Assembly (NCBI GenBank): GCA_007922195.1 | Contig: ML681998.1 | Coordinates: 12,504,070-12,568,069 of the forward strand | Length of the DNA stretch: 64,000 nt | Reading direction: 5' to 3' | From: Podocnemis expansa | Taxonomy: Eukaryota; Chordata; Testudines; Podocnemididae | Shown here: positions 1-9,200 of the stretch, piece by piece | Position numbering within the stretch: position 1 is the first letter of the stretch | Layout of the letters: each line of letters opens with the position of its first letter | Program-made: the position numbers and the translations under genes | The notes under the pieces: model-generated | Told to the model about the DNA's origin: nothing | Seen by the model: only the letters and a program-made list of their open reading frames with translations | Database searches by the model: none

Positions 1-596
1 ACTCCTTCAACACCCCCACCTGCCCCTGCTCCATTTCTCTACATCCCATGCCCTCATCCTTCCTGGGCTGGGGCCTGCACATGCGCGAAGGGGACCCACC
101 AAATTATACTTTAATCACTCAGACAGATGAAGATAGTCCATCAAAACAATACTTGGTTTGGAGGGCTTGTTGTCGTGCTTGTCTCTGTCACCAACAGAGG
201 CTGGTCTAGTAAAAGACATTACCTCAGCCAGCTTGTATCTCTAAGAATTTTTTATTCTATTTAAAATACTTCACATCTGAAGAGAGAAAACATTTTACCT
301 TTTTCATTATGACTTGACACAAGATGCCATGTGTGAAGTAGTAATGAGGTGACATAATGACTTGGAGTGGAGGTTCCATTTACAGCTGCACTGGCTTTCT
401 GCTTTCTCATATTTGCTTGTAACGTGTTGGATTTTTGTTTGTGGTTGTCCTATTCAGGTTCTCTTTTCCTTCAGTCTGTGAAGACCTCCCATAATCTTTG
501 TTTCATTTGTGAGTTAAAAAAAAAATTATTGCTTACTTTTTAGACCATTTACTATGTGTTGCACATCTCTTTAATGTTTGCATTAATTTGTTTCAG
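1..596 (+). other. 3' part of the last intron of a cadherin gene
   Basis: Non-coding, AT-rich sequence that ends in a pyrimidine-rich tract and a TTTCAG acceptor (AG at 595-596) directly before the cadherin tail exon. No repeat family was recognised. The upstream exons of the gene lie outside the window. Confidence 0.65.
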
Positions 597-998
597 AATG
601 CTTATGATATAGATGAATTAAAGAAACCTCTGCAAATCATCCCCCAGTTCTCCTCAGAGGCCACTGCTCCACACTTCAAGATGCATCCTTGTCCCGACAG
701 AAACCCATTCACAAGACATCCACATCAAAGAGATTCCAGTTCCACAGTGATGAGTATTTCAGATTTGAAAGAAAATGTACCTCAGATAATATATGATGCA
801 GACAGTGATCTATGTAGTCTTCCAGCAGACACTATTCATTTTTACTGTTTAGAGGGGCAGTGCTCTCTGGCAGGGAGCCTTAGTTCCTTAGACTCCTCCA
901 GTGCCAATGAAGATCTAAACTATGATGAGCTCCATAAATGGGGATCAAAGTTTGACAAGCTTAAAGAACTCTATGTGCTTGCAAGTGAACACCTGTAA
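597..998 (+). CDS. Terminal coding exon of a cadherin (catenin-binding cytoplasmic tail)
   Basis: This exon encodes 133 residues and a TAA stop. The C-terminal half carries the beta-catenin-binding signature of classical cadherin tails: an acidic run and SLAGSLSSLDSS, then an acidic stretch, then W-G-S-K-F-x-K-L-x-E-L-Y near the end. In classical cadherins this segment binds the armadillo repeats of beta-catenin or plakoglobin at the inner face of the plasma membrane. The exon starts after a TTTCAG acceptor in phase 0; the ATG at 588 lies in the intron and is not a start. The ending Y-V-L-A-S-E-H-L differs from the usual acidic M-Y-G-G end. The paralogue cannot be fixed from the tail; a divergent CDH26-like, desmocollin-like or classical cadherin is possible. 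Confidence 0.8.
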   Translation, partial: NAYDIDELKKPLQIIPQFSSEATAPHFKMHPCPDRNPFTRHPHQRDSSSTVMSISDLKENVPQIIYDADSDLCSLPADTIHFYCLEGQCSLAGSLSSLDSSSANEDLNYDELHKWGSKFDKLKELYVLASEHL

Positions 999-1110
999 CT
1001 GGAGAGACTGGAACTCAAGACGTTGCTCTGATATGAACTCTACTCAGTGTTTTATACAAGAAACTAAAATGTTTCTAATTGGGTAAATAAATAACTTATT
1101 TATTGAGCAG
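999..1110 (+). other. Cadherin 3' UTR with poly(A) signal
   Basis: Short AT-rich 3' UTR after the TAA at 996-998. A canonical AATAAA hexamer lies at 1086-1091, about 90 bases past the stop, so cleavage is expected near 1105-1120. This closes the upstream gene. Confidence 0.6.
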
Positions 1111-1159
1111 GCATTTTGTATGAATCACTTGCCTTTCCTTTAAGTGACAGTCTGAATAC

Positions 1160-1214
1160 AAACAAGGAGTCCTGTGGCACTTAAAGACTAACACATTTAT
1201 TTATTGCCTGAGCC
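1160..1214 (-). repeat. PLE 3'-terminal fragment
   Basis: A short copy of the terminal sequence that recurs through the window (core GAGTCCTGTGGCAC then TTAAAGACTAAC and TTTATTTATTGC). Its parent is the Penelope-like element in INTS8 intron 5, where the same sequence closes the element. It is in minus orientation and abuts another DNA element. Confidence 0.6.
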
Positions 1215-1485
1215 TAAGCTTGCTATCAAAACGGCTGTTATTTCGAAATGGTTATTTCGAAATAAGGCCATTTGGACATGTTGTTTCAAAACAATTGTTT
1301 AGAAATAATGCTGTTGTTTCGAAACAACGTGTCCGAACGCCGTCGTTTCAAAACAACCGTTTCAAAACAAAGGCTATTCGATTTCCTGCTAGGTTTTACT
1401 GTTTCAGAATAACCGCCATTATTTCGAAACAATGGGTGTTGTTTCAAAATAAAACTGTCGTCTGAACACAGCCATACATACAACT
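1215..1485. mobile_element. Non-autonomous DNA transposon remnant rich in TTTCGAAA-type palindromes
   Basis: About 260 bp made mostly of repeated short palindromic words (TTATTTCGAAATAA and variants TTTCAAAACAA, TTTCGAAACAA) in both orientations. As a result both strands have open frames, which are compositional and not genes. This pattern fits an internally repetitive MITE. I could not define terminal repeats or a target duplication, so the superfamily is open. Confidence 0.45.
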
Positions 1486-3526
1486 GAATATGATAACTAA
1501 ACATAGCTGCTACCATACGCCTCTTCAGAGAAGTGGTAGTTTGAGCACAGGACTGGTGTCAAGAACTCCTCCATTTTAATCCTTTTGACACCAATTCCTG
1601 TGGCAGTGGTCAAGCCACTTTAAACTGTTCCTCTCCGTAAACTGGGGATGATACCTACTTCACAGGATTAATGTGTGAGGAGTAGCTAGTGTTTGTAAAG
1701 TGCTTTAAAGCTATTAATACTATTACGTATTAAATTATTTTATACTCGACTTATTTTTAATGATTTAACTAATACCACAAAATTACATATGAAGCCTGAT
1801 TTTTAGTCTAGCCAATGCTATGTAAATGTGAGGTATATTCATAAAATACTGCTTTAAAATTTGACTTTCGATTACCATACTTGACTGTTACGCTTCATCT
1901 ATGAGAAGTGGAACTACCAAGAGAGTACTCCTATTTAAAAGAAGGGAGGCTTTGAGAGAGAACATTTTTATTAGAACAATTATTGTGTGAGACATACTTG
2001 AATGAAAAAATTTGTCAACTGAATTCACACCATACTTAAACCACACTTAAAATGCTGATATTTATCAAATAGATACTATGCACTAGAGAAAACAAGATAG
2101 CAACTCAAACCATGACTCATGTTTTTATTCTAAACAAATATATATTTGTTCATGAAAAGTCATCAAAAATGATCACAGCAACCACACAATGTATTGTCAC
2201 GTTTGGCATAATGAAAGTTCTTCACTAGTTACTAAAAGATAAATGTATTATCTTAAGCTAGTAGTTATATTAGCTGTTTTATCATCCTGAAACATGTATA
2301 TCTGTTGTGCTATTAAGGAAAGTTACTGAACCACAATATTTCAGTAAGGCAATCTGCTTCTTGAGTCTTGTACTGAAGAAATTCAATGAAATTACACTTT
2401 AAATATTGTGTATACATTTTCAACACTCTTTTGTACTTAAAGTTCAGTAAAGATTTCCAGGATTATCATATTGGCACATTGTGTCTTCAGCAAGAAAGAG
2501 ATTAATTTGATGTTATTTGAGGTATTCAATGTACAGCTGGCTTTGAAGGGTGAGGGGGAAAGCCAATTGGGCTGGATTTTATAATGCAAATAATTCTTCC
2601 AGTGTTTTACTGGTTCTACATGTGCGTGCATAGCTTAGGAAAATGTGTAGATAACTATCAGTGCATTTTTCCCTAGGATCAGTAAAGTTGTATGGGAACA
2701 GCAGATAGTTCCACTGGAAGAAAAGTGTCTTATGGTGAAGGTGCTGGGTTCTGTTGCTTCCTTCCATACGTTAGAGCAATGATTTGCAGTCTGGGGTGTG
2801 GGCTCCCCTTAGGGGCCATCAAAGATTAGAGTGGGTCTGTGAGGCTTCAGAAATATTGAGGTCATTTAGCCCCTTGAACTACATACTTGCTTGAGTGGAG
2901 GAGCTATTCCAAGGGACCAGCAGCCTGCTGCCTCGCTCCATTATCCTCAGTTCATGAGGGATGGGAAGAAGTGGTGTCACACAGGATGTGCAGTAGCAGC
3001 TGCACCAGGGAAGGCTTACTTTTTGCTCAAATAAGAATAGTTTATTTATGTAATTTAGTAGTAGTAGTATTATCATTATGTGTATTTATGGGGTTCAGTT
3101 GTGTTTCTAGCCAGGTCAGTGAAAAGATGGGAGGGCATGTGTTTTACCTAGTGTTAATTTGTGGGGAGCCACTGTGCCGCAAAGTCTATAAGGAAGGAGG
3201 AAGAGCCTTGCACATTGTTAATTTACACATTGCAGAATATAGCACATCTTTACTGCTAGCAGATAATATTCTCCTGTTGAGCAAATAGTTGAAAATAGTT
3301 CAACATGCATATTGGATAAGTGAGGCATGGTCGTGCAGTGAATTTGTTTGGTGTTGCAACATCCCAGTTCTAAGTTCCAGACTCCTAGTTAATCAAGTCA
3401 CTTAATAACTGCACTGAGATGGCTTATAGTAAAACTAAGAATAAGTTTATTAATAGAGAACAGTGAAGTGATTAAATGAACACTAAGAAAAGATGACCTA
3501 TATGGTTGTGAAAACAAAACAAAATA
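1486..3526. other. Intergenic AT-rich DNA, little recognised
   Basis: No gene was found. The short open frames here lack any family resemblance or splice context. Around 2780-2880 there is a piece reminiscent of a hAT-type end (GATTTGCAGTCTGGGG followed by GTGGGCTCCCC), too degraded to bound. Confidence 0.4.
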
Positions 3527-3536
3527 TGCCTAAGTA

Positions 3537-3668
3537 AAACAAACAAGGAGTCCTGTAGCACTTTTAAAGACTAATCAATTTATTTATTGCAAGAGCTTTT
3601 GTGGGAGAAAATCCCACTTTGTCAATTTGTTTTGCTGAACTAAACTAAATGGCTATCCCCCTGGAATT
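3537..3668. mobile_element. Fold-back PLE unit with 10-bp target duplication
   Basis: A 132-bp insertion. The left part is the PLE terminus in minus orientation (GAGTCCTGTAGCAC and on). The right part is the outer PLE end in plus orientation (TTTTGCTGAACTAAACTAAATGGCT). It is flanked by a perfect direct repeat TGCCTAAGTA at 3527-3536 and 3669-3678. This shows it inserted as a unit and is not a chance rearrangement. Confidence 0.7.
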
Positions 3669-3678
3669 TGCCTAAGTA

Positions 3679-4148
3679 TCTTTCTCACATCCTTACCATC
3701 ACCTCTAGCTTGGAAGGAAGAAGACTCAACTTTCAGAGAAGAGGCTGCTGATCCCTTTGGTCCATAAGTGATGAATAATTAAAGTGTCTTCTTGTTCAGC
3801 TTGTATTTCCCAAAGTCCCTTGTCTCCATTGAAAGGTTCAATGATTATTTAATGTATTTTAAAAGTGCCACAAAGGGTAAATTCCCACTTTTTTGAAGCA
3901 GTGTTAGCTACATTAATGTACGCAAAGGTCAAAAGAGTTTAAATGAGCTTACAGTTGGGGCTTAATGGATTTATTGAGATTGTTTTATAAATCAATTTAA
4001 ACTGCTCCAAACTTTTCTGGTACAAACAAAGCCTGAGGTTCCATAATGGAAAAAAGAATTTTATTTTATAAATGTCAGCACTGTCCCTGGAAATCTTCCT
4101 GCCTTGCATCCACGGTCTCCATTTCCTCTCCCAGCTTTTATGTTGTCT
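3679..4148. other. Intergenic DNA without recognised content
   Basis: No gene, structured RNA or clear repeat was recognised. Small open frames on the minus strand (3939-4193) show no family features. Confidence 0.35.
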
Positions 4149-4156
4149 ATTTAAAT

Positions 4157-4345
4157 CAGGGGTCTCAAACTCAAACCACCACGAGGGCCACATGAGACTA
4201 GTACATTAGCCCCAGGGCCGCACCACTGAAACCTTTTTATACAACAATATTGGAAATATTGGTGATGATAGTGTCATTGCAGGGGCTGCAGGATATAACG
4301 TTAGGGGCCGCATGTGGTCTATGGGCCGCGTGTTTGAGATTCCTG
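4157..4345. mobile_element. Non-autonomous hAT element, 189 bp
   Basis: Terminal inverted repeats CAGGGGTCTCAAAC at the left and GTTTGAGATTCCTG at the right enclose a GGCCGCA-rich interior. A perfect 8-bp target duplication ATTTAAAT flanks it (4149-4156 and 4346-4353). Terminal CAGGGG and 8-bp duplications are hAT hallmarks. There is no coding capacity. Confidence 0.85.
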
Positions 4346-4399
4346 ATTTAAATGGACTCTACCATAGAACTAACAGTGTTGTAGGATGTTTGACCTATA

Positions 4400-4600
4400 G
4401 AAAAACAACAAGGAGTTGTGTGGCACTTTAAGACTAACAGATTTATTTTTTGCATGAGCTTTCTTGGGAGATCCCACTTCTTCAGATGCTTCGAAGATGG
4501 GTGAACTCACAGAAAGGAATGAAACTAAATGCAAGGGGCTCAACGGCACTATGTTTTTACAGATAGCATGGTGCTACTGTACTGTTTGGCTGAGTATCCG
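4400..4600 (-). repeat. PLE 3'-terminal fragment
   Basis: Minus-orientation PLE end: GGAGTTGTGTGGCACTTTAA, TTTATTTTTTGCATGAGC, the GATCCCACTTCTTCAGATGC hairpin region and GAAGATGGGTGAAC. Similarity fades after about 4560, so the right edge is approximate. Confidence 0.6.
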
Positions 4601-4682
4601 TATAGTTTGTCATAAGTCACCTCTGTGCCCTATTGCTGCCTTTCTGTCAAGCAGGGCTATACCTAAAACACAACAGCATGTA

Positions 4683-5160
4683 ATGCAGGGGTAGGCAACC
4701 CTTGGCACATGTGCCAACAGTGGCATAAGAGCCCATTTGGAGCGGCACATGGCACCCTCTGCAATGCCACAAAAATTGTGGCTCCTGCCACTGAAAGCCA
4801 CTCTAGGCAGCTTCTTTCAGGGGCAGCTTGGGTGTGGAGGGTCCCCATCATGCCCATGTTCCAGGTATGGTGCGGAAAGAAAATGCCTGGAACGACTTCT
4901 CTCCATGATGTGCAGCCACTAAGGAGCCTCTCTGGGAAGTTTCTTTCCTGAGCATGCTTGGGGACACCCCCGTCCCTCAAGAGGAGGCACTCCAGGCAAC
5001 TTTGTTCCACAAGTGGCTCCTTTCAGCAGCATGTCAGGGAAGCTCTCCCCTTCCCTCCCTCCAAGTTCCAGCCATGGCTGCTGCTGCTGCTTTTATTTCT
5101 GTGGAGAGAGCCACTGGCACTGGCCGACAGTAAAGGAGCAGGGGCTGACACAGGGATCAG
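4683..5160 (+). mobile_element. hAT-like element fragment
   Basis: Begins CAGGGGTAGGCAACCCTTGG at about 4685, a typical hAT terminus of the GGCAACC class, and continues with GGCACATGTGCC. A related start, CAGGGATCAGCAAAC, appears at about 5153 in the same orientation. No matching inverted end or 8-bp duplication was found, so it may be truncated or two partial copies in tandem. The open frames inside are not genes. Confidence 0.45.
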
Positions 5161-5169
5161 CAAACATTC

Positions 5170-5539
5170 CTGAGCCCTGGCATAATGACAAGGGGGCCAG
5201 GCCTTTGGTCAACAATGACAGGAGCAAGCTGCTCACTTATAGGAGTGTCCATATTTCCAAAATCCTTTATTACCATTCAGAGCCCCAGCCTGAGAGAAAC
5301 TCCCTCCAACCATCCTGAAATTACTTCAAAACCAGGTTCTCTGCTAAGGCAGGAACCACCTTCAAGTGCTGTTTTTGGCTGGTGAGCTATAGCCTTGCAC
5401 TTGTGCTAAAGCTCCCAGCCAGAGATACATAAAGCTATGGGAGCAGAGAACCTGTTAGAATAACCAGCCTCCAGGAGCTGGTGCTTTAAACAAATCCTGG
5501 CCCCCTTCCAACCAGCCACTAGGGCCTAGGCTGGACGCA
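5170..5539. other. Intergenic DNA upstream of the INTS8 CpG island
   Basis: No gene or assignable repeat was seen. GC content rises toward the right, leading into the CpG island. Confidence 0.35.
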
Positions 5540-6240
5540 GAGGCTTCAGGCCCCGCCCCCTCCTCGCGCACAGCCCGGGCAACTGAACTGCCGCTCCAAC
5601 CCCAGCTTCTCCCTGAGTGGCCAGCTGTGCTGGAGGGGGCGGAGCAAAACCGGGCTCCTCCCCCACCGCGAGGACAGCGTCAGCGGCGGCCATCTTGGCG
5701 CGGGGAGCGCGTGCGTAGGCTGGGGACGGGGCATGCGCAGGCAGTGAGGCGCTCCGGAGGAGCCCCCAGGGGGCGCTGAGGGCCAAGGGGAGGCGGCGAA
5801 CGGGCGGAAGCGCGGACCGAGGCGAGACCACCCCTCCGCCGCCCAGCGCGGCTAGAGGCATCTGGGCGAGCCGCCGCCATGAGCGCCGAGGCCGCGGACC
5901 GGGAAGCGGCCACCTCGAGCCGGCCCTGCACCCCGCCGCAGACCTCCTGGTTCGAGTTCCTGCTGGAGGAGGCGCTGCTGGAGACGCACCTGAAGAAACC
6001 CTGCCCCGGTCAGTGCCCGCGGGGCGGCCTCAGGCTGAGGGGCCGTTGGGCTCGCGCGGGAGCCGGGCGCGCCCCTCCCCTCCCCCCCCCCCCGGGCGCC
6101 TCTGAGGAGAGATGCGCGAGCCCCGCGCTCCCCCTTCGGGCACCACGCGCGGCAGGACCTGGGTCCCGCCCCCGCCTAGCAGCCTCTCCCGTGCTCTGCT
6201 GTGCAGCCTCCGGTGTGAGGCCTCCCTGCGGGGCTGGGCA
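5540..6240 (+). promoter_or_regulatory. INTS8: CpG-island promoter of INTS8
   Basis: A GC- and CpG-rich block spans the start codon of INTS8. Visible motifs are a GC box CCCCGCCCCC at 5551-5560, a GC box GGGGGCGGAG at 5635-5644, a YY1-type site GCGGCCATCTTGG at about 5686-5698 (reverse of CAAGATGGC) and an NRF1-type GCATGCGCAG at 5731-5740. There is no TATA box. This fits a constitutive housekeeping promoter with a start site probably between about 5680 and 5860. Open frames on both strands here come from GC composition. A bidirectional antisense transcript is possible but not shown. Confidence 0.7.
5879..6008 (+). CDS. INTS8: INTS8 exon 1 (coding part)
   Basis: Encodes residues 1-43 plus one base. 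It includes [17 protein letters not shown] and the WFEFLLEE motif at 24-31. Donor GTCAGT starts at 6009, and the split Asp codon is completed in exon 2. Reading on past the donor gives a spurious 133-codon frame. Confidence 0.95.
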
Positions 6241-9200
6241 CCTGCTAACAAACGAGAGTCCTGTGGCACTTAAAGACTAACAGATTTATTTATCGCATGA
6301 GCTTTCGTGGGAGAAAATCCCACTTCATCAGATGCTTCGAAGATGGGGGAATTTAACAGAATGGGATGAAAATAAATGCAAGGGAGTGTATGAGATGGGA
6401 TCAGGTCATATAGTAACAGCAACTCAGAGCAATTGTTAAGGTTCAGACCTTGGGAAGGCTGAAATCAAATTGTCAATTTCCAAAGGGATAGCGGTGTGAG
6501 TCTAGGCCAGCAAAAAAAAAAAAAAAAAGCCAAAAAACAGGGAGTCGTGTGGCACTTTAAGACTAACGGATTTATTTTTTGCACGAGCTTTTGTGGGAGA
6601 AAATCCCACTTCGTCAGATGCTTTGAAGATGGGTGAACTTAAAGAAATCAGTTGCTGAGCACTTCCATCTTTCTAATCACTCAATAAATGATTTATTAAC
6701 GACTGTCATCAGGGATGTGGCTGGGACATCAAGACTTCAAAGAGAAACAGCTGAACTCGAATTAATATGCAAGCTAAATTCTGTGAAAGCAGGGCTGAAT
6801 CAAGACTATTGGTTCTTTTCCCATTACAAAAGGTAATTTGACTTCAGGCTTCCCAGGGTTTGAACCTAACAACTGCTCTGATCTGCTGTTACTGTATGAC
6901 CTGATCCTATGTTTGACACCCCCTTGCATTTGTTTTCATTCCATTCTGTAAGTTCACCATCTTTGAAACATCTGATGTAGTGGGATTTTCTCCCACAAAA
7001 GCTCATGTGAAAAATAAATCTGTTAGTCTTAAAGTGCCACACGACTCCTTGGTTTTTTGTTTTTTTGTTTTTGTTTTTTTGCTGAAATCAAATTACCTGT
7101 TGTAATGGGAAAAGAACTTGTTAACGCTTCTCTTTGGGCTCTGCCTGGTTTGCGCCTGTTGCTTTCCTCCAGGCTCCTTTTCATGTCTTTCTTAAGTGCT
7201 TTCCTGGTCTGTTAAATGCTGGTCTTTACATAGGGAGCATCTTTCATGCCCCCAAGTGCTGGGCTTTTTCTCACCTCTGTCAGATTCCACCTTAATACTT
7301 CTTTTCCAGCAGTCTCAGAAGACTCGTGTAGTGAAAATGCTAAGCAAAATATCATATTGTGTGAAACTTAGCTTCTTCTGTGTAACTCCCCTGGGGTTTT
7401 TTTAAGGAGCATGATTCCTTTAAATCCCAGGGGGGGGGTTACATCTACTATACATATCAGGATTGAATAAAAGGAGTTATATCTTTAATGTTTTTCTGTC
7501 CACCCCTTGCTTGAAGATAAATTTTTCTAGTGATAAGTTTGTCGTTCATCACTTAAGGATGCATCTTGTGAATGTTACAAGATATAAGGCTTTGTAAAGT
7601 CTGGCAAATGGAAAGGTTAAAAATCCCGGTTTGAACACAGCTGAATGTAAGAACACAAGAATAACAACACTGGGTCAAACCAATGATCCAGCTAGTGCTG
7701 TGCCCTGTTTTCTGACATTGGCCGATGACTTACATTTCCCTACATTTATTTTCCTCTCGTTCTGTAAGATCCCCATATTCAGAGCATCTGATGAAGTGGG
7801 ATTTTTCTGCCATGTAAGTTCACGTGACAAATACATTTGTTAGTCTTTAAAAGTTCCACAGGGCTCCTTGTTTGTTTTGCTGAACTAGACTGACATGCTA
7901 CCCCTTTGGAACTGGTCAATGCTAGGTGCTTTAAACCACAGGGGCCACATTGGAGGGAAGGACACCTGTCGTGAGCCATGTGGCTGCACCGGCTATCCAA
8001 CCCTTTCCCCTGCCACCTTCAGAGCCGTATGGGCTTCCCTTCCCTTCCCTTGCAGGTTCTCTGGCATCTTACCTTTTCCTTATCCTGTGGGCTTCCCTTT
8101 GCCATGTGGCTTCTTGACCTCCTCCCTTACTGTACAGCCCCTGGACTCCTCCTTCCTCTGCTTGGCCCCTCCTGGACTCCTACTTCCCAGCTGGGCAGCC
8201 CCCCAGGCCCCTCCTTTCCTTTCCACTTCCCTTACCCTACAGTGGCAGTCAATGATCAGTCTCCGTCACAAGCAGCCAGGCTGGGCTCCTGCCTCTCCCA
8301 CTCCTGGCCCACTCACTATCCGTCATTCAGAATGCTGACTTTTGGTTGGGTCAGTCTCTGCCAGCCTTTGATTGGCTCATTCCCACATGGGCTCCAGCCA
8401 CTTTTTTCCTTTTTTATTTGTGATTCATCTAGTGTGCTGTCAATCAAATTAGCATGCTAACTGATGGTGAATAGTTGGGATGTGGTGCACCGAAGTGGCT
8501 CTCAGGAGCTGGTCTAGCCTGCCATGACTGAGACTCTGGTTGGTTGGCAGACCACAGCAGAGCTGAACCAGGATTGGCTAGAGCACTTCCTGTGTTCCCC
8601 TGTGCTGTGATTTGGATTATGTGTCTAAAAAGCACCCCCATTCCTGCGCTACTGGCAGCCTGTCTTTGGATTTTGCTGCTGTGGAGAGCTCCCAGGCACA
8701 GCAGCTCTGTGGGCTGGATCATTGCCCTTGGAGGGCAGGATGCAGCCCACAGGCCATAAATTTGACACTTCTGCTTTGAACTAAGGAGGTGAACAGGATA
8801 GGGCAATTATCAAGAGACCCCCATTCCTTGTCATCTAGTCTCTGCTTTTGGCAGCAAGAGTCTGGGACACAAGTTACGTCCCTGTTAAGACAAGTTAGGT
8901 CTTAGATAATAGCTATTCATGGATCTGTCTTCTATTTACTGTCAGTGACTACAGTGGGACAACTCATGATAAGTTCCAAAGCGGTAGCAGTGTTAGTCTA
9001 GTTCAGCAAAACAAACAAGGAGGCTGGTGGCACTTTTAAAAGCAAACAAATTTATTTATTGCATGAGCGGTCATGGAAGAAAATCCCACTTTGTGTCTGA
9101 AGTGGGATTTTTCTCCCACGAAAGCTCGTGCAATAAATAAATTTGTTAGCCTTTAAAATTGCCACCAGACTGTTTGTTTGTTTGTTTTTTTTTACTCGGG

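Larger units (their letters stand above)
7636..8975 (-). mobile_element. Old CR1/L3-type LINE 3' end, split by two insertions
   Basis: On the minus strand three pieces (about 7636-7718, 7917-7936 and 8772-8975) form the 3' end of an ancient amniote CR1-like LINE. The recognisable parts are the reverse of the consensus words ACTGGGTCAAACCAATGATCC, CATTGGCC and CAATGCTAGGTGCTTTA, then a tail piece with GGGCAATTATCAAGAGACCC. A PLE end sits in the first gap and a hAT-like element in the second. Similar LINE remnants occur at 10430-10740 and 39430-41740. Confidence 0.6.

Noticed and set aside
5526..6280. Several long open frames on both strands around the INTS8 start
   Set aside because: They come from the GC-rich CpG island. 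Only the 5879 frame up to the donor at 6009 is supported by homology.
7895..8806. 147-, 160- and 120-codon frames
   Set aside because: They lie in the pyrimidine-rich interior of a hAT-like insertion, with no homology.
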